Shown here: positions 1 through 11,335 of the stretch, one piece after another
Position numbering within the stretch: position 1 is the stretch's first letter
Layout: every line of letters starts with the position of its first letter
Position numbers and translations under genes: made by a program
Notes under the pieces: model-generated
Databases searched by the model: none
The model's input: the letters and a program-made list of their open reading frames with translations, nothing else
What the model was told of the DNA's origin: nothing
Origin: Ricinus communis
Lineage: Eukaryota > Streptophyta > Magnoliopsida > Malpighiales > Euphorbiaceae
Reading direction: 5' to 3'
Length of the DNA: 64,000 nucleotides
Assembly: GCF_019578655.1 (NCBI RefSeq)
Contig: NC_063265.1
Location: forward strand, 13,302,501-13,366,500

Positions 1-15
1 GCCAACTTTGTGCAG

Positions 16-1364
16 ATTATGTCAATGGGAGCTGGTTTATATATGCCATCCATGATGTTGCCTCCAGGAGTGCCTCACATGCATGTTGCTCATATGTCCC
101 AATTCTCACCCATGGGAGTGGGAATGGGTTTTGGGATGGGTATGCCTGATATGATTGGCGGTTCTTCTGGATGCTCTATGATTCAGGTGCCTCCTATGCA
201 TGGGGCACACTTTCCTAGCCCACCAATGTCAGGGCCAAGTGCTTTGCATGGAATGGGTGGATCTAATCTGCCAATGTTTGGGCTTTCTAGTCAAGGACAT
301 CCAATGCCATATCTATGTCCACCTGTAATGCCAATGTCTGGAGGACCACTTCTGAGAACTACCTTGGGACTGAATGCTGGAGGGGTGGCAGGTCCCACGG
401 ATAATTTGGACTCAGCCCCAGGTTCTAGTTCAAAGGACTCAATTCGTAATGTCAACTCACACTCGATACAAAATGGTGGTGCCAATAGTTCAATGAATCA
501 GACATCTACTCAGGTTTGTGAACTTGCTATGAAGTTGCATCTCGTGTGATAAACAAAGTGAAGCCTTAAACATGTATAAATTTTAAACCAGACTATTCTT
601 TTATAGAAAGAATTGACATGTTTTCTCTCCCCAGTAAATGACCCTCTTTATAACTCATGTTTGAGAAGAAATGCATTAGATGCAGAAGCAGACCCTAAAA
701 TTTACATATAAATATTGCAGTAAGGAAAACTTGACTTTCATCTATTTGGTCGAAAATTTATGTACTTCAATTTCTTATTTCCTCGTTTAAACTATTGTCA
801 TTTGGCTTTTGTTACTTGCGATTGCTTGAAGAAAAGTTATTGTTAATCAACAATCAACAATCATTTCCTCCATTATCATCCAGTTTTTTTTGTTTTCTCT
901 AATATCTGTTTGATGCTTGTGGATATTTTATGATTATTAATCAAAACATGGGAAGGTCACATTTGTATGGAGAAATGTGAATTTGGACAGGAAGTCCTTA
1001 TGCATTCAGTACGATATTAAACATTATGGATTTAAGGGGGGGAACCTTTTGGGAAGTTATATTGTCTACTTAATCTGAGATGTGCTATCCCATTAGTGCG
1101 CCTGAGCCTAAGAAAACTTTCATTATTTTGTAATGCCAGTGCCAAGTGACAAATGAACGTTTTGAACAGCCTGCTTTGGTGCAGAGTAGTGCTCAAGCCT
1201 CAGAAGTTGATAGTGGAGCTCTTAAGTCAGCTGATGAAAATGACAATGCGCCTAGTGAAGCTAATGGTAAGCATGCACTTGCAACCATAGTTAGCCACAC
1301 TTGCTATTTAAATTGATGTGGTTCGAAGGGTTAATTCATTTTATTTGCAGCAGATTGTGACTGA
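16..1364 (+). CDS. PIF3: PIF3-type bHLH transcription factor, 3' part only
   Basis: Three coding exons fit: 16..513, 1140..1266 and 1354..1364 (or from 1351). The window opens in an intron ending in CAG at 15, so the N-terminal phytochrome-binding regions and the bHLH domain lie off the left edge. The first visible residues (IMSMGAGLYMP) directly follow the bHLH in dicot PIF3 proteins. They are followed by the Met/Gly/Pro-rich stretch with MGVGMGFGMGMPDM and a Ser/Asn-rich region (NLDSAPGSSSKD, NSSMNQTS). The exon 2 start, CQVTNERFEQPALVQ, matches the conserved C-terminal motif of woody-dicot PIF3 as I remember it. Phases agree and the protein ends in (A)DCD. The family binds G-box/PBE promoter sites in the nucleus and is degraded after contact with active phytochrome. 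It converges on the next gene. Identity is strong; being partial is due to the window edge, not damage. Confidence 0.88.
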
Positions 1365-2732
1365 CAGGCACTTCTGATCATCATCATTAAGAGGTGAATC
1401 GATCTAAAGATCAAGGCTTTTCCTTGTTCATGGCGATTTGGGGCACATATGAATGTTTCAGGGGGATGGGAATGGGATGGACACTGAATGAAGTTGATTC
1501 GTATTGACGATCATATTGAACTCTAATTTCAGGACAGTTAGAATCCACAAAGATTTTGGTACGTTGAGGAGACTTTATAGCCCTTTCTTGCATTTGTACA
1601 TCCACTTACATATCAGAAATATGTTTCCTAATTTCTTTTTCTGTAGACCTTTCAGTACAAATTCTTTAAATTAATGAAAAAATAATTCGAATACATCTTG
1701 TGCAACTCTCTCTATCTACCTTCTGTTGTGATGTAATATGCTGTTCTCGTGTACGAAAAAATAAGACAATAGAAATGGCAGCTTGGCATACTTTCCACCC
1801 CTCTTCTGAATCTGCACGATGGTCATTTTGACAGTTCTAGCACAATACAATCAGGAGAACCTAGGTAAGAAAATGTGAAAACCACAAAAGCATTATCTAG
1901 ATGTTTCCAATATTCTAAATTCATAATTACTTCCCCATAATCTTCGTGTATAATGGATTTTGTCTTTAGTGTCAGTCATCAAATTGATTCTGTCAGTGCT
2001 GTAGGATTAGGATGAAACTACAGTGGGAACTGAAACCCTATTCAATAGACTAATTTAGTTATTAACAGTTCTATTCTATCTTATTATATTTTCCTCCTCC
2101 TATAAAAGTTGACCTAAAAATCATGCAAACACCTACAGGGTATGACAACTACATTCCTGTGAAGCAATGATCAATCATGTTAATCTGCAAGCATGGCCTT
2201 GCATGAGACATTTCAGGTAACAACGCTGAGGATGAAAAGGATGCCAGATCAATATCCATGTACAAATCATACTCCACTTATATATTAAGTTGCTTAAAGC
2301 AAATATTTCATTTTCGACATGACTTGGACTAGAGTCCTAGTTTTCTTTCCATCAATTACCAACAAAAGCATCATAAAGAAATTTCCTGATAGCAGTAACA
2401 GGTTGACGAGGAATTTAAAGAAGTGCAAGGAAAAAAGGATAGATATTTAAGTAGCAGAAACCTCAGGTCAACTTACTATTGAAGTACAACGAGCACATAA
2501 AATATGTAAGAATGACAAACTGTATCTACAAATCAATCTTCACAACTGGATAAGTTTTCTGTACTGTCATAATTGAAAATAGCCAACAAACAGCACACAA
2601 GCAATACATACTACTGAAAAGAATAGGGTGAAATGTAGGAACAATGAGTTTTAACACACAACTGAGTTCTGTATATCACAAAAGCAGATTCCACAACCTT
2701 ATGTTCACGCAAACTGTTTCCTTCCCTTTCAA
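1365..2732. other. PIF3 3' UTR and convergent intergenic spacer
   Basis: This stretch separates the stop of PIF3 from the stop of the convergent repeat-protein gene. It contains the 3' UTRs of both. I see AT-rich unique-looking DNA with AATAAT/AATGAA-type signals near 1670-1690, but no convincing ORF or RNA gene. Confidence 0.5.
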
Positions 2733-5700
2733 TTATTTGACTTTAATATCATCCTTGGTATCAGAGGCGAGGGTCTTCGAGCTTGGAGATTTCCCGATGA
2801 TAGCTTTCTTTGCCTTCACCAGTGACTGTTTCACCTTTGTTAAAATGTTATTTGATTGCTTTTGATTGGGCTTGGCAGGAACTTCAGTTGGCAGGTCCCT
2901 GGATGTTTTTACATCATCACCACCCTTGGTAGACTCCTCAACATTCTCTTTCTCTAACTTATCTTCGCCCGTATTTGCACTTACTTCTTTCACTGCTGAA
3001 TCTTGGGATTCTTGAACGGATTCAGCGACAGTGGTAGTGGTTTCATCCCGTTTTACCTCTACATCCACGTCATTTCTGGTTTCAACTAAAGCTAGTTTCT
3101 CATCTGTTAAGTTCTCTTCTCCCTTGTTTTCTACAATAGGTTCAACACCTTTACCTGTGATTTCTTCTTCAAATGATCTTTCAATAACTTCAGCACTTGA
3201 AACAGCATTCTTAACATCATCCACTTTAATTGGCTGAGCTACTTCTTCATTCAGCACATCTCTATCTATAGTTTTGATAGTATTTTCCTCTTTCTCCTCA
3301 TCACCCTTTTTTATGTCCACCTCTGCCTCTTTTGATAACACTTCGGCTACAATAGTCCCCTCGCCTTCCTTTCTTCCATCCTCCAGAGCAGCCTTCACTG
3401 TGACATCAGGAAGAGAAGATGTGCAAGATTCTGCTTCTTTACTGGCTTCCTTTTCCTCAACAGATGTGCTATCCTCCACTTTATCAGCCAATGATCCTTC
3501 TTCTGTCAAAGTTTGGCTAACTTCTGGTTCTCCATCTGCTTTTACTTTGACATCAGACTGGACTGGTTCTGTTTTTTCATCTTTGGACTTTAGTTCAACT
3601 TCTGCAACTTCAGATTCTTCCTTTGGTTTCACCTTAGCTTCAGGATCTAGCAATTTTGGCTTCTCAACTTCTTCAATTACTACTACTTCAGATTCTTCCT
3701 CCAATTTCACCTCTACTTCAGAATCTAGCAATTTCGTTTTTTCAACTTCAGCCGCAGCAGGTTGTTCCTCTGGGACCACAACTTCAGGATCTAGCAATTT
3801 CATTTTTTCAACTTCAGCCGCAACAGAATGTTCCTCTGGTTTCACCTCAACTTCAGAATCTAGCAATTCTGTTTTCTCAACTTCCCGTGCAGCAGATTGT
3901 TCCTCTTTTTTTACCTCAATTTCGGGATCTAGCAAATTTGTTTTCTCAATTTCGGACACAACAGATTGTTCCTCTTGTTTCACCTCAACTTCAGGAGCTG
4001 TTGATTCTGGTTTACTTGCATCTTTCACCACTTCTGACTCTTCAGTATCTTTATCTTTTACTAGAGCTGCTTCTGGTTCAATCACAGGAAGAACTTCCAA
4101 TGACTCTTGTTGTTCCTCAACTACTTCAACAGATTGTATTTTCTCAACTTGTTCTGTAACTTCAGGTTGTTCTTTTGGTTTTGTTTCTACTTCAGGAACT
4201 ACTGATTCTGGTTCAACTTGTTCTGTTTCGGATTGTTCCTTTGGTTTTGCTTCTACCTCAGGAACTACTAAATCTGTTTCAACTTGTTGTGTAACTTCAG
4301 ATTGTTCCTTTGGCTTCTCGTCTGCTTTAGGAACTACTGATTCTGGTTCATCAACTTCTTTGGATGCTGCTACTGAAACTTCAACATCCTTCACAACTGC
4401 TTCTGATTCTTGGATAGATAGAACTTCCGGTGGTTCCTGTGGTCTCCCAACTTCTTCAACTGATTTTAATTTTTCAACTTGTTCTGCAGCTACAGATTCT
4501 TCCTCCTGTTTGATGTCAGCTTCTAGAACATGCATCTCTGGTTTTTTAACTTCTTTGGACACTGCTTCTGAATCATCAACATCTTTTACAATAACTTCTT
4601 CAGATTCTTTGGAAGGAAGAATGTCTGATAGCTCCTTTGGTTTCTCAACAACTTCAACGGAAGGTGCAGAAGCATCAATTATCTCAGGTTGCTCAAGTTG
4701 CGTTTCCACCACAGATGCCTTTGCTGGTTGCTCTAATACTTGTGCAACAGATTCAGTAGTTGGTTGTGTGACTTGTTCGCCATTAACAGTGTCAGCTACT
4801 AACTCTGGATCGCTTTGCCCATGTGAATGAGGAACAGGATCTTTCTCTGCCTCAATTTTATCTTTTCCAGGAACATCCACAACTGAATCATGCTCAATCT
4901 TCATCTCAACTGCTGGAGGTTTTGTCTGTTTATCTTCTGCCTCTTCTTCCAATATAGATATCTGCTTTGCCTCACTTGACAGTTCCTCAGTTTCACCTTC
5001 TTTAACTTCCTTAGATAAAAGAACAGTTTCTTGTTCCATAGGCTTTACTTCTCCAATCACCTTTGTCTCAATTGGCTGCAATGGATGCAAGATTAGCTAT
5101 TAACTTAAAGGATGCAAAAGATCAGAACTTCCAAGATTTCAAAATTAAAAAAGGTGAAGTAATGGAAAGTGGAAGTAATTTTGTCAGTGGAGAACATTAT
5201 GAAAGATTAAAAAAAAGAGTAAAGACCAATCAATTATCAAAAAAATGCAATAGTGGAAAGTAAAAAAAAGGCAATCAAGCACAGGAAATGTCACATTTCC
5301 ATCTCTCCAGGGCCACTGCATCTCAAGTTGATAAGAATTTCCAAGACTGACCCAACCTGTATGATCATGGTCACAATTTTTCTTATATATATCTTTTTAA
5401 TAATAGAGGAAAAGATGATTAAACACTTTTTTTTTATAAAAGCATAAAGATACTTTTGAAGTTTCCAAATGTTGACTGTACATATATACCAGAATATGAT
5501 GACCAGGAGGACTTTCAGTCTGTGGCATCCATCACTGAACCTTGTCAGCAGTAAACTTCTCTCATAATACTAACAAATAATTTCTTGAGTTTGTTCTTCA
5601 AAATATATCATTTCTATAATTCCAAAAAAAAGAAAGAAAGAAAGAAACATGCATATGTATTTGTATATGTATGAGCATGTAGGAACCATGCAAATCCCAG

Positions 5701-6299
5701 TTGCCATCATCTGAAATACCTTGTACTCATAATCAAGAAAATCTACTAAATCAAAATATGACAAACTTCCAAAGGTTAGACTATAAAGTTGGATCCAAGA
5801 TTATAAAGATAAAACTTAAGAGTTTTTTCCAGATAATTCTGACAGGTCTACCTATTAATAGTAGAATCCTTTCCACCAAAAGAAAAACACTCATCAAAGA
5901 TTGATATAGTACATGGTATATAGATGTTAAAAATACATATCCTACCATATGCAACACAAAGGAGAATCTGAATCAAGTCCATAGAGTGAAACAAACATAT
6001 TCTTTTCTAGAGATAATACTATGCTTGCATATGTTTGAACAAAAGAAACAAGAGGAGAAAAGGACTAAAGAAAATCAAACTTGGGTTCTTGATCAAAACA
6101 CCAAAAGAACACATAAAAAGTTGATCACAAGTTATTCATATAAAAATTTAAGAAATAATAACAACCATCGAGAACTCTAAAAAGAAAGTTGATCACTTAG
6201 TACAGTTGTGTATATACACGCATGTATGTAAGACATACATACCTCTTCAGGAGTAGTAGTAGTGTGGAGTGATGATGTTGAAGATTCAGAAGTAGCCAT
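2733..6299 (-). CDS. Acidic Glu/Val/Lys-rich repeat protein, function unknown
   Basis: Two exons, 6243..6299 and 2733..5075, join in phase 0 across a 1,167-bp intron with GTATGT and TTGCAG borders, giving 799 residues. Exon 1 encodes a short Ser/Thr-rich start (MATSESSTSS...TTPEE). The rest is low complexity and rich in E, V, K, S and P, probably disordered. Residues about 395-505 hold five imperfect copies of a 22-26-residue unit centred on K-L-L-D-P/S-E-x-E-V-K-x-E-E; residues about 265-330 hold copies of a unit with S-V-V-P-E-V-E-x-K-P-K-E-Q. The final 50 residues switch to a basic segment, KVKQSLVKAKKAIIGKS, that looks like a conserved functional tail. No signal peptide or membrane span is visible. 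It resembles plant proteins annotated only as neurofilament-like or glutamate-rich. I cannot assign a function. The start is the first ATG before a clean donor. Confidence 0.72.
3643..3945 (-). repeat. Coding tandem repeat, five units of 66-78 bp
   Basis: The plus-strand text GGATCTAGCAA or GAATCTAGCAA recurs at 3643, 3721, 3787, 3856 and 3925, giving spacings of 78, 66, 69 and 69 bp. All are multiples of three, so unit-number changes keep the frame. The repeat encodes the K-x-x-L-L-D-P/S-E units of the acidic protein. Confidence 0.85.
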
Positions 6300-6860
6300 G
6301 AGCAATTGAAGAAGCAAAGAGAGAGTGTATGTGATATGATCTTTCAAAAGTATGCAAGTAAGTTGATAAGAGATTCTTTCTGAGAGAGAAAATAATAATA
6401 GTAATGATATGACAGAAAAGGAAATTGGGAAAAAAGAAAAGATAACAGAGTTGGCAAAACTGACCAAAATTAAATAAATAAAAGAAAAGAAAAGAAAGTA
6501 GCAAGAAGAGAACAGCAAAGAAAGCAAAATAGTGAGTGACAGACTGTATCACATGATCAATCCAATATGAATGATTAGGATTCCTATTAATTTTATTTTA
6601 CCTTTTCTATATAATAACTTAGAATAAATAACAAATCAAGACAATAAAGAATGGGGTTTGGTTTGGGTTCTGGTTGGATGATTAGGAAGTTTATTGAGCG
6701 AAAAAGAAAGAAAGTGGAATTTGCTAATGGCTACCAGACAAAGGTCTTTTCAGAAGGGGACCATTTCTGTTACTCCTATACTATACTTATTATATATAAA
6801 TATACACACATAGAGAGATAGAGCTTTTAGGCTGTTCCATTGCATCCTTAGATGAATGAC
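6300..6860 (-). promoter_or_regulatory. 5' leader and putative promoter of the acidic repeat-protein gene
   Basis: Directly upstream of the ATG at 6299 (minus strand) lies a purine/pyrimidine-skewed leader. A TATA-like TTATATATAATA lies at about 6790-6805, roughly 500 bp from the ATG. No transcription start can be read from sequence, so the TATA assignment is tentative. Confidence 0.35.
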
Positions 6861-6889
6861 AGGTATTTTAATATTTTATTTGATTTATT

Positions 6890-7260
6890 ATACGACGCCG
6901 TTCTGCAAAGGAGTGCGTTTAACTAACCGCCACCTCCATGAGAGAAGCCAGACGCGCCATTTCATTTCAATTTTCAAGTGTTTAGCCGTTAAAGGAATGG
7001 AACGAGTTTTCGGGCCGGTAGAAATGATAATGGGCCTGGTATTGCTGAAATAATTCCCCTTGTGTTTTCTTAGTGTAAATCTTATTGGCCCAAAATTCAC
7101 AATTTTGATCTGTATATGGAAGCCTTGAATCCAATGATAATGCTGGGCCATTAAAATGATAATTTTTCATGTTGAATCTACTAAACCATGAGATTTAATT
7201 ACCTTGTCCATCTTAAAGAATAGATGTGAGTGGTATGTCCAGTTTGAGGTATGGGCCCTT
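6890..7260. promoter_or_regulatory. Cluster of TGGGCC/GGCCCA (site-II) elements without a gene
   Basis: GGGCC-containing elements occur near 7013, 7032, 7086, 7144 and 7252, after ACGACGCCGTT at about 6892. Such clusters normally mark promoters of growth-related genes, yet no gene is recognisable on either side closer than the ATG at 6299. Confidence 0.35.
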
Positions 7261-10200
7261 GAATTGATCCAACAGCACAGTGTTAAAAGGGAAAGAGATC
7301 AGAAAGAGACAATCAAGCTAGGCCTAGAACTAGAAGAAATGATGGATTGGATACTGGAGTGGAGAGGCAGTGAGCATTTCTTTGTATGTTCCTATGTTTG
7401 TACAGCTTTGATTAGACACAAACTTTTGATCAGAAAATCTGTTCTGTGGCAAAGCTCTTTGTGGAGACTGGACACACAAAAGTTCCTCAATCACTCCATT
7501 TTGAGACACATAATCCTCTCTGATAAGATCCACCCCACTGACATGTCTAGCAGTTTTTATTTTTCTTTTGTTGGGTTTTTTCTCAGGAAAAGAAACAAGA
7601 AAGAAAGAAAGAAAAAGAGTAATCATGTAAATGTGGCAAGAAAGTTGACTATCATTTCCCACTATATGGCTAAAGCAAACATGTCATTATAGCATAAACT
7701 ATGGAGACAATTTCAACCAGACAGACACAAAGCTCTTTCTTTTTTAATAATTGATAGGATTAAAGGCCCCTTAAGCCCTTTTTTTTTTTCTCCTTTATCA
7801 TTGATGTTGCCTTCTAATTAAAGTCAATTTCCATTATATTAATCTCTGAAAACTTTTCCTTGTGTACTGTTAATTGCAAATACTTTCTGCAATTTAGAAA
7901 AACATCCTATGATTTACTGCTTTTATACTTGACAATTAAAACTATTTTTTTTTTGGTATTTTAATATATTGTTAAACGCCACATGTAAATTTATATTTTA
8001 GTGATGACTCATATTAAATATATATAACATTATGTAAAATTGAAGTAATAGAATACTAAAGTACTAAAAGAAATTCATTATCATTATGTTTATGTAATGT
8101 GGGTTTCACACGAAATATCAAAAAAAAAAAAAAACTAAAAGAATAAATGACGAAATATTTAATTGATTTAAAAGTGTAACAGCATAAGTTTTTTTTTTTT
8201 TTATATATAATCTGTTTATCTAGTTAAAATTACTTGCAAACTGCTTTTAATGTATATTTATGAAACTATGATAAAAAGAAAAATAGAAAATCAGGGCCAT
8301 ATAGAAAGAAATATAGTAATAAAGAATAAGCTAAACAATGATTATTAATGAGATAATAAGGTTCTATTTATGGTAATTAAGCAAATGGGATGATAAAGAC
8401 GTTCATATAATTTCAGTCATCATCATTTGTTGCTTTGACAAGACAAAAGTTGAGGCAAGTTTAGTTATGAGTTAACTGAAAACTTATTAGATATCCATGT
8501 GCTTATGTTTGTTAATGGGCCAATCAAGAATGATAATAATACATTAAGGTCATCTCACGAGGACCCCTCCCCCTATTTATTCAATCCTATTACGTTTCAC
8601 TTGCCTAGGCAACACAATGTGAGATGTTTCTTACAAATTCTATCAACTCCCCACTTACCTTACTGATGCCCTAATAATAAAACTTTTCTCCAAATAATGA
8701 ATATATAAAAATATTTTAATATTTAATTATTTAAAATTAGTAAATACTGTCACAGGTAAGTTGGGGTTTAGCCCCGGCCCATATGACTTGAGTTCAATCC
8801 ACCAGAAATCCCTTGCCAATACAGGAATGCTATCCATATTTAACTCCCACCAAGACTTTGTAAGCAGGAAGTTAGTTAATTGACCTGGGAGTTTCACCCA
8901 TTTGAACTGCTTTTCATAGTCCTGTAATAAACTCATCGCCTCTGAAATCTAGTTATTAAAATATAGGTTTCGACGGTTAATTCATTTAAACTTAATTTGT
9001 TTCATGTCATAAATGAATTATTTTGTTTTCGATGTAAATAATTTACACCATCTATTTTTTATCAGTGATTGATACTGTGATTAATTGAAAATGAGCGCAG
9101 TAGAAATGTTTCGTATAACTGCTTGGCATTATAAAATGTCATTGCGGTATTGTAAATAGCTACGTGACTATTGTAATATCTTCCAACATTGTATGATGAG
9201 TGACCCTAAATTAATAAGGGTACTAATTTAATTTAAAGAACAAAATTATATCGGAGGCGCGCATAATTGATTCAAAATTAAAATTCATGAATTATATGTA
9301 ATTTTATATTATTTAACTGCTAGGCGTATAAAGTTGCCAGCCCTATCTAGGTGTGCTCTGGTGGCTACATCCTTTCTTGCTAACTTGTAGGCATGACATC
9401 CTTTGGCAGGAATAGCATAGCATGTATGGCGTTTGATAACTTGTAAGCAGAGGGAAAAACTAAAAAGAAAGAAAGAAGGAGAGAAAATCTGCAGTAGTGA
9501 TTTAAGGGTGTAGCCTAACTGCAGAAAGGGTTAATTTTGTGGGTAAAGCAACAAATAATGCCAGTTCCAACTATTAATCTTCCAGAAAAGATTATATTGT
9601 TGATAATTATAGTGGAAAAGGACTTAGAACATGAGTGTGATGCCACTATTTTAAGAGTAATAGTTGCTCTTTCTTGTCAATTAGTTGTCTGTCTAAGAAT
9701 CAACTTAGGAAGAGATGCCTTTAAGGATAATGGAAAAAGGGTTCTCTAGTTTCAAGGGCATATCGATTATGTCCCCCTCAAATTTAAAAAAATGACCATT
9801 GGATTGTTATCTTCCTTATCTTTGCTGTTCATGAATCTCGATTCACATACTTCCCATCAATAATACACACTTAAGTAGGCCATTATGCTTCCCTAATTAT
9901 GTCTATTTTTGTCTTACAAAGATGTAATTATGATTTACACCTTGTTTTGAATTATGATTTATTATTCAAACTTCACACTTGATGATGAACCTCGAACCCT
10001 GCATGTGGCTTCAAATTCAAAGAGACAGGTCTTAATGACGCAAGACTTCTTTCTGCAGAACTCATAAACTCTAAAGTTGGCAGCAACTCGAGCAAATTCC
10101 CCAAGTGAGAACTTCTATTTCATTTGATCACTTACTGATGTAATTATATCTTATCCATATTCATACTTATGTTATGTTCTAATATGATTTTACTGAGTTA

Positions 10201-10269
10201 CTTATTTAATTGCACAATCCAATACATAACACGGTTCACAAAACAGAGGAACCTTTATCAGGAAACACC

Positions 10270-10300
<31 letters not shown>

Positions 10301-10303
10301 TTG
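10270..10303. repeat. Pyrimidine tract, (CTTTTT)n
   Basis: Run of T broken by single C at regular spacing; a simple-sequence repeat in intergenic DNA. Confidence 0.8.
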
Positions 10304-11313
10304 CAGATTAACCCTTTTGTTCAGATCAAAGGTTCTTTCTTTTGCTTTTCAACTCCGAAGACAATCCAAGTTATTGATGGTCTCAAGGCCCTACAAATAT
10401 AGTTTGCTGTCACATATCCTAATTAGTGAAGTCCCACAAAACAATTCCTTAGTGGTTCCTAATAAATGTGTTCTTACAGCAGATGAATTCTGAGGGGACC
10501 AACATGGCCACCATTTTTCAAGTGTTTCAGATCAATAGTTTATCCATCTCCTTGAAGGAAACCCAACTCATTAGCAATATTATGTGACAAAAACACACAT
10601 CAAATGGTTTTAGAGCTGATTTGGATTAGATTTGTTGTTTAAGCATTGTATGGCTGCAGTTATTAGCGAACATATATTAATATCTTTCTTTTTCCCCCTG
10701 TCTTCGTCGGTCACCGACGAATATTTTTGTGGAAATTATACTTAACAAATGTAAAACCATATATATATATTTGAGCCTAGTGAGAGATTTTGGAAAGGAA
10801 TTATATATGCAGTATTTAGGATTAACAGGGAGAATTTTTTATTTTTATTTTTTGGTTTCAAATCTTTGAGAAAGATTGTTATAACAGAGAAAAGCTGACT
10901 TCATAAACATACAGCAAAAAAGAACATTAAGAAGTAGAGGTAATGGAACAGTTAAGTGCCTCGTGAAAGCAAATAAAGTTGAATTTAATTTTCTTTTTAG
11001 TGGAAATTAATTAATCATTCAAGGACATTGATTCATTCCCTAGAACTGAAGCAACAAAAGTTTGAATTGAAAGAAATAAACAAAGAGGGCATCTTATCAT
11101 CAAAAGCTAGAGTAAACAATAGTTTATAATCATAAACAACTCAATTTATTAATTAAAAAACTTAGCCACCCAAAATGGCATGCATGGTTGGTGTGTATGA
11201 ATCACAAAATGGCTTCATATTCATAATTTATCACAATTACGATTATTAAATCTCTGATAAAATTAAAAAAATAAAATTAACGTACAAAAAATAACAGTAT
11301 GGAAGTTAAAATT

Positions 11314-11335
11314 GAAAAAAAAAAAAAAAAAAAAA
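11314..11335. repeat. Poly(A) tract
   Basis: About 22 consecutive A residues in AT-rich intergenic DNA, possibly the tail of a decayed retroposon. Confidence 0.8.

Noticed and set aside
3274..4830. 518-residue plus-strand ORF of Ser/Thr/Cys-rich sequence
   Set aside because: It is the exact antisense of the acidic repeat protein. GAA-, GTT- and GAG-rich codons on one strand produce stop-free Ser/Phe-rich frames on the other, so it is a compositional shadow. The same holds for the ORF at 3656-4159.
7204..7692. 162-residue plus-strand ORF in intergenic DNA
   Set aside because: No recognisable motif, no good splice partners, and a comparable ORF overlaps on the other strand. Composition looks random.
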